Shown here one piece after another: positions 36,449-45,057 of a stretch of 64,000 nt of DNA (position 1 is the first letter of the stretch; every line of letters begins with the position of its first letter). The DNA is from Hyphomicrobiales bacterium (lineage in GTDB: Bacteria > Pseudomonadota > Alphaproteobacteria > Rhizobiales > Beijerinckiaceae), in the NCBI GenBank assembly GCA_019075865.1, contig JAGXAN010000002.1, positions 372,001 through 436,000 on the forward strand, read 5' to 3'. The notes under the pieces were generated by a model, which had not been told where the DNA came from, did not search any database, and was given only the letters and a program-made list of their open reading frames with translations. The position numbers and the translations under genes were made by a program.

Positions 36449-37126
36449 ATGAAGAAAATTATCGTTAGCGGCATTATCGCCACCACCCTCGGTTTTGCCA
36501 GCGCAGCTATGGCTGCCGACTTGCCCCGTCGTGGTGAGGCTCCAGCGCCTGCGCCGGTTTATGCGCCCGCTCCTGTCTATAACTGGACCGGCTTCTATGC
36601 TGGTGTGAACGGCGGCATCGACACCGGCAGCTTCTCGTCCGGCGGCAAGAATGCATTCGGTTCCAACACCGGCGGCGCTTTCGGTGCAACTCTGGGTTAT
36701 AACTACCAGATGGGCCAGTTTGTAACCGGCATTGAAGGCGATTATGACTTCCAGAGCTTTAAGGCCTCGAAGCAGATCGGCACCACGAACTACAAGGCCA
36801 GCGTTTCTTCGCTTGGCACCATTCGCGGCCGCCTCGGCTACGCCATGGATCGCTCGCTGCTCTACGTGACCGGCGGTTACGCTTTCGGCACCACCAACTT
36901 CCGCGTGGCCGATGCGACGATCCCTTACTTCGCCAAGGATAGCGGCCTTCGCGGCGGTTATGCGCTGGGTGCGGGTATCGAATACGCCTTCACCAACAAC
37001 ATCTCGGCCAAGGGTGAATATCTCTATACCTCGCTGCAGCCCAAGAATGAGTTCGCAGGGCCGGTTGCCGTCAAGTCGGGTGCCAATATCTCGAACATCC
37101 GCTTCGGTTTGAACTACAAGTTCTAA
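36449..37126 (+). CDS. Outer membrane beta-barrel protein, Omp25/Omp31-like
   Basis: 225 residues from ATG 36449, with TGGAGA at 36435-36440. The signal peptide is 1-22 (cleaved after AMA), and the mature protein starts ADLPRRGEAPAPAPVYAPAP, a proline-rich linker typical of rhizobial and Brucella Omp25/31 relatives. The barrel domain follows with WTGFYAGVNGG, repeated Gly/aromatic strands (IRGRLGYAMDRSLLYVTGGY) and a C-terminal aromatic residue (NYKF) needed for outer membrane insertion. Its codon choice (uniform preferred codons) suggests high expression. A strong terminator follows. Confidence 0.92.
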   Translation: MKKIIVSGIIATTLGFASAAMAADLPRRGEAPAPAPVYAPAPVYNWTGFYAGVNGGIDTGSFSSGGKNAFGSNTGGAFGATLGYNYQMGQFVTGIEGDYDFQSFKASKQIGTTNYKASVSSLGTIRGRLGYAMDRSLLYVTGGYAFGTTNFRVADATIPYFAKDSGLRGGYALGAGIEYAFTNNISAKGEYLYTSLQPKNEFAGPVAVKSGANISNIRFGLNYKF

Positions 37127-37146
37127 ATTCCGACATTTCCGACAAG

Positions 37147-37179
37147 AACCCGGCGGCCGCAAGGCGCGCCGGGTTTTTT
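37147..37179 (+). terminator. Rho-independent terminator after the outer membrane protein
   Basis: AACCCGGCG (37147-37155) pairs perfectly with CGCCGGGTT (37167-37175) around an 11-nt loop, followed by a T run to 37179. It starts 21 bp after the stop codon. A canonical intrinsic terminator. Confidence 0.9.
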
Positions 37180-37389
37180 ATGTTTGCGCCTCTGGCCGCT
37201 GCGCCCAAAGCAGCGCTTGCACTTTGATTGGGCTTGCATTTATAAAACCCGCGCGGATGCGTTAGCGGAGCCTTTCTGGCAAGGCTTAAAACAAAAAGCA
37301 CAACGCCATAAAAAGGATGCTGTTTTGCCCATGACTGCCAAAGGCCAAATCCTCCGGATCGGGGCCGCTTTGCCCGCGCCTCTGGCACC

Positions 37390-38196
37390 ATGAAACGGCC
37401 AATCACCGAGCATGCCCGCCGTTTGCTGGCCCAGGCCATTCCCGCCATGGTGGTGGAGATCAAATCGACGCAAGGCGCAACGCCGCGCGACAAGGGCACC
37501 GCAATGCTGGTGACGGCCGAGACCGTTCATGGCAGCATCGGCGGCGGCCGCATGGAATGGGATGCCATCAACACCGCCCGCAAGTTATTGAAGAGCCGCG
37601 ACAAGAATGAGCATGTTCTCGATGTGGCGCTCAACGCCTATCAGGGCCGGGAGGGCCATTTGCGCCTGCGCATTGGCGTCTTGACACAAAGCCGCCTTCT
37701 CAACATCGAAGCTTTTGAAACGATGGAGGAAGCAGCGATGCCAACCGTGCTGCTTTTTGGCGCAGGGCCGGTTGGCCAGTCCTTGATGAAAGCGCTGGCA
37801 CCCTTGCCGCTGCATAGCCGCTGGATCGAGGACCGCCAGCATTTTGCCGCGGGTGAAGAGGTGGTGCAAACCCCGCATGTGCTCGATGAAGTCGCCAAGG
37901 CACCGGCCCATTCGGCCTTTGCCGTGATGACCTATTCGCCGACGCTCGACCATCTGATCTGCGCCAGTGTGCTGGAGCGGGGTGATTTTGCCTATCTGGG
38001 CGTTGTCGGATCTGAGGCGAGAAAGCAGAATCTCGTCGCCTCGTTTCGGCAATTGCAAATTCCCGAAGCCCAGATCGCGCGAATTGCCTGCCCGATGGGC
38101 GGTGCGCGCCTCGACAAGCGGCCCGAAGTGATCGCAGCGCTGGCCGCAGCCGAGATATTGCTGGCGCTTGCACCCCAATCAGAGCCGCCGCTTTAA
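37390..38196 (+). CDS. xdhC: XdhC-family molybdenum cofactor insertion/sulfuration protein
   Basis: 268 residues. The N-terminal XdhC/CoxI domain has GSIGGGRMEW, and the C-terminal Rossmann domain has LLFGAGPVGQSLMKAL. XdhC binds molybdenum cofactor and matures xanthine dehydrogenase. No xdhA/xdhB or other molybdoenzyme gene lies in the window, so its client is elsewhere. It sits alone, 263 bp after the outer membrane protein gene. The stop shares bases with the convergent HAD gene (38193-38196, on a TTTAA sequence). Confidence 0.82.
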   Translation: MKRPITEHARRLLAQAIPAMVVEIKSTQGATPRDKGTAMLVTAETVHGSIGGGRMEWDAINTARKLLKSRDKNEHVLDVALNAYQGREGHLRLRIGVLTQSRLLNIEAFETMEEAAMPTVLLFGAGPVGQSLMKALAPLPLHSRWIEDRQHFAAGEEVVQTPHVLDEVAKAPAHSAFAVMTYSPTLDHLICASVLERGDFAYLGVVGSEARKQNLVASFRQLQIPEAQIARIACPMGGARLDKRPEVIAALAAAEILLALAPQSEPPL

Positions 38197-38903
38197 GCGT
38201 CCGATAGCCGAATGCGCAAAATATCGTGCAGGAAGGCAACCAGATCGCTGGTCACGTAATCGACGCTGGTTCTGGCGTTCAATGGCGCACCTTCTGGCTC
38301 AACCAAAATGGTTTTCATGCCGTGGGCATGCGGAACCGCGAGGTTCTTGGCCAGATCCTCGAACATGGCAGCGGTGGAGGGGACAATGCCGTGCTTCTCG
38401 AAAAACCGCTCGTAAATGACAGGATCGGGCTTTGGTTTGAATTCGGCCGCCTCAATATCGAATATCGCCTCGAAATGATCGGCAATGCCCAATTGTTTCA
38501 AGGTCTCTTGCGCGTGAAAATGGGAACCATTGGTGAGCACCAGCTTGCGCCCCGGCAAGGCCGCGATTGCCGCGCCCAAAGGCGGGTTGGGGGGCAGGTT
38601 TTCGCGGTTGATGTCGTGCACGAATTTCAAATAGGCCTTGGCCTCAACCTGATGCTCCAGCATCAGCCCGCGAAGGCTGGTGCCGTATTTGTCATAATAG
38701 AACTTTTGCAACGCGAACGCGCTCGACGCATCCAGATTCAGGTTTTGCGCAATGAACGTGGTAATGCGCTGGTCAATCTGCGGCCACAGGTCCGACCCGA
38801 ACGGATACAGCGTGTTATCCAGATCAAAGACCCAGGTATCGACGCCAGCAAAATCATCCGCCCGCACCCTGTGATGCGGCTTTCCCAAGGGTTGATGTTT
38901 CAC
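38193..38903 (-). CDS. HAD-superfamily pyrimidine 5'-nucleotidase (SDT1-like)
   Basis: 236 residues from a GTG at 38903 overlapping the argB stop by 4 bases (GTGA). HAD motif I DLDNTLYP, motif II TNGSHFH, motif III KPKPDP and motif IV FEDLAKN are intact. The DLDNTLY form and length fit the pyrimidine 5'-nucleotidase/PpnN-like subgroup. It is translationally coupled to argB, a common arrangement in Hyphomicrobiales, though no functional link to arginine synthesis is known. Confidence 0.87.
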   Translation of the reverse strand: MKHQPLGKPHHRVRADDFAGVDTWVFDLDNTLYPFGSDLWPQIDQRITTFIAQNLNLDASSAFALQKFYYDKYGTSLRGLMLEHQVEAKAYLKFVHDINRENLPPNPPLGAAIAALPGRKLVLTNGSHFHAQETLKQLGIADHFEAIFDIEAAEFKPKPDPVIYERFFEKHGIVPSTAAMFEDLAKNLAVPHAHGMKTILVEPEGAPLNARTSVDYVTSDLVAFLHDILRIRLSDA

Positions 38904-39796
38904 CTTGTTATCAACGTTCCGGCACCATGGTCGGTAAGCAATTCCACAAGCACGGCATGGGGCTGCTTGCCATCGAGGATGACCACGCCTTCCACGCCCT
39001 GTTCGAGGGCATAAATGCAGGTCTCGACCTTGGGAATCATGCCGCCGGTTATGGTGCCATCGGCGATCAGGCCATGGATGGCATCCATCCGCAATTCCTT
39101 GATGAGTTGGCCATCCTTGTCGAGCACGCCCGGCACATCCGTCAGAAACAGCAGGCGTTTGGCACCCAGGGCACCGGCTATCGCACCGGCGAAGGTATCG
39201 GCATTGACATTGTAGGTCTCGCCATCGGCACCCTGCGCCACGGGGGCAAGCACAGGAATCAATTCGCGGCCCAGCACCTGATCGAGAACGGTGGTATCGA
39301 CTTTGCTTGGCTCTCCGACAAAGCCGAGATCCACAGCATTCTCAATGTTGGAATCGGTCATGCCCGCGCTGCGCGACAGCTTTTTGGCGATGACCATATT
39401 GCCATCCTTGCCGGAAAGACCAATGGCCCGACCGCCGGCAGCATTGATGAAGCCGACAATTTGCTTGTTGATGGAGCCGGCCAGCACCATTTCCACGATT
39501 TCCACCGTTTCCTTGTCCGTGACCCGCAAGCCGCCGGAGAAATGCGACTTGATACCCAGCTTGGCCAGCATCGCGCCAATTTGCGGGCCGCCGCCATGCA
39601 CCACCACCGGGTTCACGCCCGATTGTTCCAGCAAAACCATATCCTTGGCAAAGGAGCGGGCGACGGCTTCGTCCCCCATGGCATGGCCGCCGTATTTGAC
39701 CACGACCACCGCGTCATCATAACGCAGCATGTGCGGCAAAGCCTGCATCAAAACTTCGGCCTGCTCTTGCGGGCTGCCTTTCAGCATTTCAGTCAT
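38900..39796 (-). CDS. argB: Acetylglutamate kinase
   Basis: 298 residues. The amino-acid kinase signatures [35 protein letters not shown] and [10 protein letters not shown] are in order. It phosphorylates N-acetyl-L-glutamate, the second step of arginine synthesis, in the cytoplasm. The end [20 protein letters not shown] fits arginine-sensitive enzymes. It is the first gene of an argB-HAD pair; other arg genes are not in the window. Confidence 0.95.
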   Translation of the reverse strand: MTEMLKGSPQEQAEVLMQALPHMLRYDDAVVVVKYGGHAMGDEAVARSFAKDMVLLEQSGVNPVVVHGGGPQIGAMLAKLGIKSHFSGGLRVTDKETVEIVEMVLAGSINKQIVGFINAAGGRAIGLSGKDGNMVIAKKLSRSAGMTDSNIENAVDLGFVGEPSKVDTTVLDQVLGRELIPVLAPVAQGADGETYNVNADTFAGAIAGALGAKRLLFLTDVPGVLDKDGQLIKELRMDAIHGLIADGTITGGMIPKVETCIYALEQGVEGVVILDGKQPHAVLVELLTDHGAGTLITR

Positions 39797-39914
39797 GTCC
39801 CTGCCATTTCAAGAAGTGTCATGACGAGGGTTTTACCCGAATTTGGGGGCGGCTCAAGTGAAAACGGCGGGTTATCCCGATCTGTCGCCACTAACCGCAG
39901 GCCCCCGCAAGGGA

Positions 39915-40430
39915 TCAGCCCTCGCGCTTGGCGGCCTTAACAAATTTCTTGATGATACGCTCACGTTTCAGCCGCGAAATATGATCGATGAACAATACGC
40001 CATTCAAATGGTCGATTTCGTGCTGAAGCGCCGTGGCCAGTAGGCCGTCGGCTTCCAGTTCCACCGGTTTGCCGGTTTCATCCTGAAACCGCACCTTGAC
40101 GCGCGATGGCCGCTCGACCTCCTCATAAAAATCAGGAATCGACAGGCAACCTTCTTCATAGGGGGACATTTCGGGCGAAACCCAGATAATTTCGGGATTG
40201 ATCACGAATATCGGCTTTTTCTCTTCTTCTTCCTTGCGGGCCAGATCAATCGTCAGAATCCGCTGCTCAACCCCGACCTGAATGGCGGCAAGCCCGATTC
40301 CCGGTGCGTCATACATGGTCTCCAGCATGTCATCGAGCAGACGCCTGAGCGGCACATCAAATGTCATGACCGGCTTGGAAACCAATCGCAAACGTGGATC
40401 GGGGAGGCTCAAAATTGGTAAAATTGCCAT
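39915..40430 (-). CDS. def: Peptide deformylase
   Basis: 171 residues with the three deformylase motifs: [17 protein letters not shown] and HEIDHLNG. The Cys and two His bind iron. It removes the N-formyl group of nascent proteins. It lacks the fmt gene that frequently follows def. An acidic/basic stretch (RKEEEEKK) near 65-72 is a surface insertion seen in alphaproteobacterial forms. Confidence 0.95.
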   Translation of the reverse strand: MAILPILSLPDPRLRLVSKPVMTFDVPLRRLLDDMLETMYDAPGIGLAAIQVGVEQRILTIDLARKEEEEKKPIFVINPEIIWVSPEMSPYEEGCLSIPDFYEEVERPSRVKVRFQDETGKPVELEADGLLATALQHEIDHLNGVLFIDHISRLKRERIIKKFVKAAKREG

Positions 40431-40578
40431 TCGGTGCTTCGCTTCTTCGTGAAAATGGGGCCCTGCGTCTCGATAATGCCAAATTGGCCGCGCTGCAATC
40501 CTTGACGTTCTATTTTTGTTCGCGTATTCTAGCGTTTATGAACGAGAATGATCACGAATCACCAAGGGCGAGGCACCG

Positions 40579-41757
40579 TTGACCCGGCTATTATTCACGG
40601 CTTTTGGTTATCCCGTGACGCTGGCCGATGGGTTGATCGCCGCCGCCGGTCTCATGCTTTTGTTGCTGGTGCTGGTTTTGGTGAGCACAAGGCGCAGCGC
40701 GCGTGAGCGCGAACTGGAGGCTTTGGCATTGGCGATGCGAACCCGCCAACTCGACGAGCGCATGGCCGAATTGAACAAATCCAGCGCCGAACTTTCGGGC
40801 CGCATGCAGACCATGGCGCAGGTGTTTGGCGAGCGGCAGGGAGATTTTCAGCGCCTCGTGGCCGAGCGGCTTGATGCGGTTGGGCAGCGTGTGGGGCAGG
40901 GCATTGAAGGGGCCAGCCGCACCACGGGCGAGCAGCTGAACAAGCTCAATGAGCGCTTGGCCGTGATCGACGCCGCGCAAGCGCGCCTCACCGGCCTGAC
41001 GCAGGAAGTGGTTGGCCTGAAGGATATTTTGGCCAACAAACAGACGCGCGGTGCCTTTGGCCAGGGACGCATGGAAGCAATCGTGCGCGATAATCTGCCC
41101 AGCGACGCCTATCAGTTTCAGTTCACGCTGAAAAACGGCGCGCGGCCGGATTGCGTTATTCAATTGCCCGGCGACGACCGCTGGATGGTGGTTGACGCAA
41201 AATTTCCGCTGGAGAATTTCACCGCGCTGAAGGACTGCGAGACCGAGGAGCAGCGCAAACCCGTGCGCGCCGCCATTCGCACCGATATTGGCAAGCACAT
41301 CAAAGACATCAGCGACCGTTATTTCATCGCTGGCGAAACCCAGGACATTGCCGTGCTATTCGTGCCGGCCGAATCGATTTTCGCCGATCTTGCCGAACAT
41401 TTTGATGATGTGGTGCAAAAGGCGCACCGCGCCCGCATCCTGATTGTTTCGCCATCGCTCTTGATGATGGCGATCCAGGTCATGCAAGCAATTGTGCGGG
41501 ATGCGCGGGTGCGTGAACAGGCCCACCAGATCCAGACCGAGGTGCGCAATCTGGTGGAAGATGTGGTGCGCCTGCGCGAACGTGTGGCCAAACTCGACAC
41601 GCATTTCCGGCAGGCGCAAGAGGATATTGTCACCATCAATACCTCCACCGAGAAGATCAATCGCCGCGGCGATCGCATCAGCCAGCTGGATTTCCGCGAG
41701 GAAGCCGACAGCGCCAGTCTCAATGTCAAATTCGAATTGAAGCGCGCCGCGAGCTAG
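40579..41757 (+). CDS. rmuC: DNA recombination protein RmuC
   Basis: 392 residues from a TTG at 40579. An N-terminal membrane helix (about 12-34) is kept by this start; no ATG lies upstream in the plausible region. A coiled coil follows (about 38-150, QLDERMAELNKSSAELSGRM), then the RmuC nuclease-like domain (about 160-340) with VIQLPGDDRWMVVDAKFPLE and RARILIVSPSLLMMAIQVMQ. RmuC limits recombination at inverted repeats. It stands alone, divergent from def. Confidence 0.9.
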   Translation: MTRLLFTAFGYPVTLADGLIAAAGLMLLLLVLVLVSTRRSARERELEALALAMRTRQLDERMAELNKSSAELSGRMQTMAQVFGERQGDFQRLVAERLDAVGQRVGQGIEGASRTTGEQLNKLNERLAVIDAAQARLTGLTQEVVGLKDILANKQTRGAFGQGRMEAIVRDNLPSDAYQFQFTLKNGARPDCVIQLPGDDRWMVVDAKFPLENFTALKDCETEEQRKPVRAAIRTDIGKHIKDISDRYFIAGETQDIAVLFVPAESIFADLAEHFDDVVQKAHRARILIVSPSLLMMAIQVMQAIVRDARVREQAHQIQTEVRNLVEDVVRLRERVAKLDTHFRQAQEDIVTINTSTEKINRRGDRISQLDFREEADSASLNVKFELKRAAS

Positions 41758-42170
41758 GGCAGGGCCCACTCCCGACATCGCCCGATGATCCGGCTCCAGG
41801 CCGCAATCTTCGCCAAATGTAAATGGCCCAACCAGCCACAGACCGGGAATGTGCCGCGTCAAATTCACGCCTTTGTGAACCCGACACGCCGCTACTTTGG
41901 CTCACGCAATCGTGATTGAACATAGGATTGATTGCCTATTTTTTCACATCATCACGAATGTGTGATTTGCATTAACGCAAATTATGGAATTTTGAAGCCA
42001 AAAATTCTCAAAAAACCTGCAAAAATGCCAAATTGAAAAAAGTTTCATGCAAAAAACGCATACCTAGTCATCGCAAACATAAGAATAAATGCCGCATTTC
42101 GGACACGATCGGGCGTATGATCACAACCATCAACAGCGCATATTTCGCTGTTACAAATGGAGAATACATC
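41758..42170. other. Intergenic region before a small exported protein gene
   Basis: 413 bp. The first 120 bp are GC-rich without coding signs; the rest is AT-rich. It contains an inverted repeat ATTTGC-ATTAAC-GCAAAT (41965-41982) and the weaker ATCAC-GAATGT-GTGAT (41951-41966). No tRNA or Rho-independent terminator for rmuC is visible. An open frame from 42033 joins the small gene but has no coding character before 42171. Confidence 0.5.
41965..41982. repeat. 18-bp inverted repeat, possible operator
   Basis: ATTTGC (41965-41970) and GCAAAT (41977-41982) are perfect inverted arms with a 6-nt spacer ATTAAC, about 190 bp before the small exported protein. Symmetry suits a dimeric regulator; I cannot name one. 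Confidence 0.35.
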
Positions 42171-42422
42171 ATGCGTAACATCCTCACTCTTTCTGCTCTC
42201 GCCGTAGTTGCCACCCTGACAGCGACCTCTGCATTCGCTGGCCCGAACGATGAAGCCTTGGGTGCCCCGACTGCCTTGCAATATGCCACCATGCAGCCTG
42301 CCATGACCGGCGTTATGCATGCCGGCCCTGTCGCCTTGTTCTATGGCAACGGTGCCAACCAGACGGTTGATTCCAGCCAGACGGTGGACCGCGCAGTCGG
42401 CAGCCTCAACGCCGGCAATTGA
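42171..42422 (+). CDS. Small exported protein of unknown function
   Basis: 83 residues from ATG 42171, with GGAGAA at 42159-42164. A clear Sec signal peptide (1-23, ending TSAFA) leaves a mature chain of about 60 residues beginning GPNDEALGAP. The tail has a short internal repeat (QTVDSSQTVDRAVGSL). No Cys and no recognised domain. A strong terminator at 42475 and a good ribosome site suggest a monocistronic, well-expressed transcript. Confidence 0.75.
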   Translation: MRNILTLSALAVVATLTATSAFAGPNDEALGAPTALQYATMQPAMTGVMHAGPVALFYGNGANQTVDSSQTVDRAVGSLNAGN

Positions 42423-42474
42423 TCCGGCTTGCGACAGCGCCTGATATTTAGGTCGGGTTTGTCGCGGGATTTAT

Positions 42475-42516
42475 AAAAAAGAGTGCGCGGGTGAACCCCG
42501 CGTGCTCTTTTTTTTT
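42475..42516 (+). terminator. Rho-independent terminator after the small exported protein
   Basis: GAGTGCGCGGG (42481-42491) pairs with CCCGCGTGCTC (42497-42507), 11 pairs including two G-U wobbles, with a 5-nt loop. It is flanked by A6 on the left and T9 (42508-42516) on the right, so it could work in both directions. Confidence 0.9.
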
Positions 42517-42667
42517 GGCTAAATGCCGCAGCGCATGGCGACGGCCCCGGCCCGCAAGATTGCAATCCCTGAAAGCGCCAACTCTTGCGCGCAGCACCTC
42601 TTGCCTAAGGTGGGTGGTTTCTGGCACTGAATAGGTAACGTCCATTCAATTTTTCACAGGATCCCCC

Positions 42668-43657
42668 ATGTCCACCTTCAAAGCCATTCGCATCGACAAG
42701 GGCGAAACTTCGAGTCACGCCTCTTACGTTGATTTTTCCGAAGCTGATTTGATGGATGGCGATGTGACCGTGCGGGTCTCTCATTCCAGCATCAATTACA
42801 AAGACGGCTTGGCGATCACCGGAAAATCCCCGGTCGTGCGCCGTTTCCCGATGATTCCGGGTATCGATTCGGCCGGTATCGTCGAGGCTTCCACCCACAA
42901 GGATTTCAAGCCAGGTGACGCCGTTCTGCTGACCGGTTGGGGCGTCGGCGAAACCCATCTGGGCGGCCTGGCGCAAAAGCTGCGCGTCAAGGGTGATTGG
43001 CTGGTGCCCATGCCCAAGGGCTTGGACGCCCATAGCGCAATGGCCATCGGCACCGCAGGCTTTACTGCCATGCTCAGCCTGCTGGCGCTGGAGCGTCACG
43101 GCATGACGCCTGCGCATGGATCGGCTTTGGTCACCGGGGCTGCCGGCGGCGTCGGTTCTGTTGCCACTGCGCTTTTGCATAAGGCGGGGTATCACGTCAT
43201 CGCCTCGACCGGTCGCCCTGAAGAGAGCGAATATCTGTTCGGCTTGGGAGCCGATGAAATTCTGGACCGCGCCACTCTGAGCGAGCCTGGCCGTCCGCTC
43301 GGCAAGGAGCGCTGGGCTTGCGCGATCGATGCGGTTGGCTCCCATACGCTGGCCAATGCGCTGGCACAAACCCGATATGGCGGCGCTGTTGCCGCCTGCG
43401 GACTGGCGCAGGGCATGGATTTGCCCACCTCGGTGGCCCCCTTCATCCTGCGCGGCATATCCTTGCTGGGCATTGATTCGGTTATGTGCCCGCAGCCGCT
43501 GCGCCGTGCCGCCTGGCAGCGACTGGCCACCGATCTGGATCACGACAAGATCGCCAGCCTCACCATCGATATTCCCTTCTCGCAGGCCATTGAAGCGGGT
43601 GCGGCCATTTTGAGCGGCAAAATTCGCGGCCGTGTCGTTGTGAAGATTGACGAATGA
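42668..43657 (+). CDS. acuI: Acrylyl-CoA reductase AcuI / YhdH-type MDR oxidoreductase
   Basis: 329 residues. The zinc-free medium-chain reductase fold has a groES-like N-terminus (SSINYKDGLAITGK) and Rossmann motif GAAGGVGSVA. The YhdH/AcuI signatures PGIDSAGIVE and GWGVGETHLGGLA are present. AcuI reduces toxic acryloyl-CoA to propionyl-CoA with NADPH. The stop overlaps the HAD gene start by 4 bases (ATGA). No dddX/acuH-type partners are near, so a detoxification role is more likely than DMSP catabolism. Confidence 0.88.
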   Translation: MSTFKAIRIDKGETSSHASYVDFSEADLMDGDVTVRVSHSSINYKDGLAITGKSPVVRRFPMIPGIDSAGIVEASTHKDFKPGDAVLLTGWGVGETHLGGLAQKLRVKGDWLVPMPKGLDAHSAMAIGTAGFTAMLSLLALERHGMTPAHGSALVTGAAGGVGSVATALLHKAGYHVIASTGRPEESEYLFGLGADEILDRATLSEPGRPLGKERWACAIDAVGSHTLANALAQTRYGGAVAACGLAQGMDLPTSVAPFILRGISLLGIDSVMCPQPLRRAAWQRLATDLDHDKIASLTIDIPFSQAIEAGAAILSGKIRGRVVVKIDE

Positions 43658-44349
43658 CACGCACCCAACCCGGCAAGCCCGGTCTGCTTTTTGATCTTGA
43701 CGGCACGCTCACCAATGCCGATCACTTCCACCATGCGGCGTTCAATGTGCTACTGGCGCAGTCTGGACGCCAGATTGATCAGGCACAGTTTCATGCGAAA
43801 GTGATGGGCCGCGCCAATGCCGTGATTTTTGCCGAGCTGTTTCCGGACGTCCCGCCCTCGCTGCACAAGGTGCTGGCGGATGAAAAGGAGGCGCAATACC
43901 GCGCGCTGGCCCACACGCTTCACCCGCTGCCGGGCCTCGTAGCCTTGCTGACGCAGGCGCGGGCGCAAGGCGTAGCCTGCGTTGTCGTCACCAATGCACC
44001 GCGCGCCAATGCCAAGCATTCGATTCACGCTTTGGGTCTCACCCAATATTTCAGTGCGGTAGTATGCGGCGAGGAATTGCCGCATTCCAAGCCCCATCCG
44101 CTCCCCTATGAAGAGGGGTTGCGACTGGCCGGTATTGATGTGGCGCATGCCGTCGGCTTCGAAGATTCGATCGCGGGCCTGCAGGCCGGCATCGCCGCAG
44201 GCCTGCCGATGATGGGCATGACCACCGGCCTCTCGGCTTCGACTTTGACCGGCGAGGGCGCAACCCTCGCCATTGCCGATTATACCAGCCTGGAAATGCT
44301 GGGATTTGCCAGCGCCCGTTGCGGGGTAAATCTGGCTGGCGGGAGGTAG
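43654..44349 (+). CDS. HAD-family phosphatase (beta-PGM/phosphatase subgroup)
   Basis: 231 residues. Motif I DLDGTLTNADHFH, motif II VTNAPRANA, motif III KPHPLPYEEGLRLAG and motif IV GFEDSIAGLQAG are intact. The helical cap between about 20 and 90 is that of beta-phosphoglucomutase/phosphoglycolate-type HADs. Substrate unknown. It is coupled to acuI and is 3 bp from the site-2 protease gene. Confidence 0.82.
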   Translation: MTRTQPGKPGLLFDLDGTLTNADHFHHAAFNVLLAQSGRQIDQAQFHAKVMGRANAVIFAELFPDVPPSLHKVLADEKEAQYRALAHTLHPLPGLVALLTQARAQGVACVVVTNAPRANAKHSIHALGLTQYFSAVVCGEELPHSKPHPLPYEEGLRLAGIDVAHAVGFEDSIAGLQAGIAAGLPMMGMTTGLSASTLTGEGATLAIADYTSLEMLGFASARCGVNLAGGR

Positions 44350-44352
44350 AAC

Positions 44353-45057
44353 ATGGGTGGGCGGATTTTGCTATTTCAATTGGGCGACACGCCCGTTTAT
44401 GCCAATGCCACCATTTTCATTCTGCTGCTGTTCTGCTTTATCAGTTATGGCACGTCGCCGCTGCCGCAATCCCTGGCGCTGGGCTTCATTTATGCGCTGG
44501 GTGTGCTGGTCTCCATCCTGCTGCACGAATTCGGACATTCGCTGGTGGCGCGCCAATTCGGCATCAAGACAAACGCGATTGAGTTGCATGGGCTTGGCGG
44601 GTTTTGTCATCTCGCCAGATCGCCCAAATTGCGCTGGCAGTCCATCGCCATCTCGATTGCCGGGCCATTGGTCAATCTGGGCCTTTATTGGGTCGCCCGG
44701 CACGAATTGCTCAGCCTGATGCAAACCAGCATTACCATCGACCCGTCGGGCAATCCAACGGCGGGCACGCCCTTGCCACATGCGCTTCTGGTGGCCATCG
44801 CCAGCTTTGCCACCGCCAATTTCATCATGTTCGTGTTCAACATGCTTCCGGCGTTTCCGCTGGATGGCGGGCGCGCCCTTCGTAATTTTTTGGGCTATCT
44901 GATGCGCGATCAGTTTGCCATTCGCATCATCGCCATTCTCGGAATGCTGATCGGCGCACTGACGCTTTTATCGATGTTGCAGTTTGGCATTGGCATTATC
45001 TTTGTGGGCCTGTATCTGCTGTTTGAGAATTATCAGGCTTTTCAGGACGCAAAATGA
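44353..45057 (+). CDS. Site-2 protease family membrane metallopeptidase (M50)
   Basis: 234 residues. Membrane helices include HEFGH (58-62) and PLDGG (D171), the zinc ligands of M50 intramembrane proteases. Five or six hydrophobic segments are present. The size and lack of PDZ or CBS domains place it among minimal SpoIVFB-like forms. It overlaps hisS by 4 bases (ATGA), coupling the two. The protein substrate is unknown. Confidence 0.87.
   Translation: MGGRILLFQLGDTPVYANATIFILLLFCFISYGTSPLPQSLALGFIYALGVLVSILLHEFGHSLVARQFGIKTNAIELHGLGGFCHLARSPKLRWQSIAISIAGPLVNLGLYWVARHELLSLMQTSITIDPSGNPTAGTPLPHALLVAIASFATANFIMFVFNMLPAFPLDGGRALRNFLGYLMRDQFAIRIIAILGMLIGALTLLSMLQFGIGIIFVGLYLLFENYQAFQDAK

Noticed and set aside
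37184-37393. Plus-strand open frame of 69 codons between the outer membrane protein and xdhC
   Set aside because: No ribosome site, no recognisable composition, and it begins just after a terminator without a visible promoter.
40394-40582. Plus-strand frame of 62 codons before rmuC, ending on TTGA
   Set aside because: Its first part is opposite the def start, and no ribosome site precedes it. The last 14 codons (ATG at 40538) could be a leader peptide, but evidence is absent.
42033-42170. 46-residue extension of the small exported protein
   Set aside because: Lys-rich non-coding-like sequence before a clear ribosome site and signal peptide at 42171.
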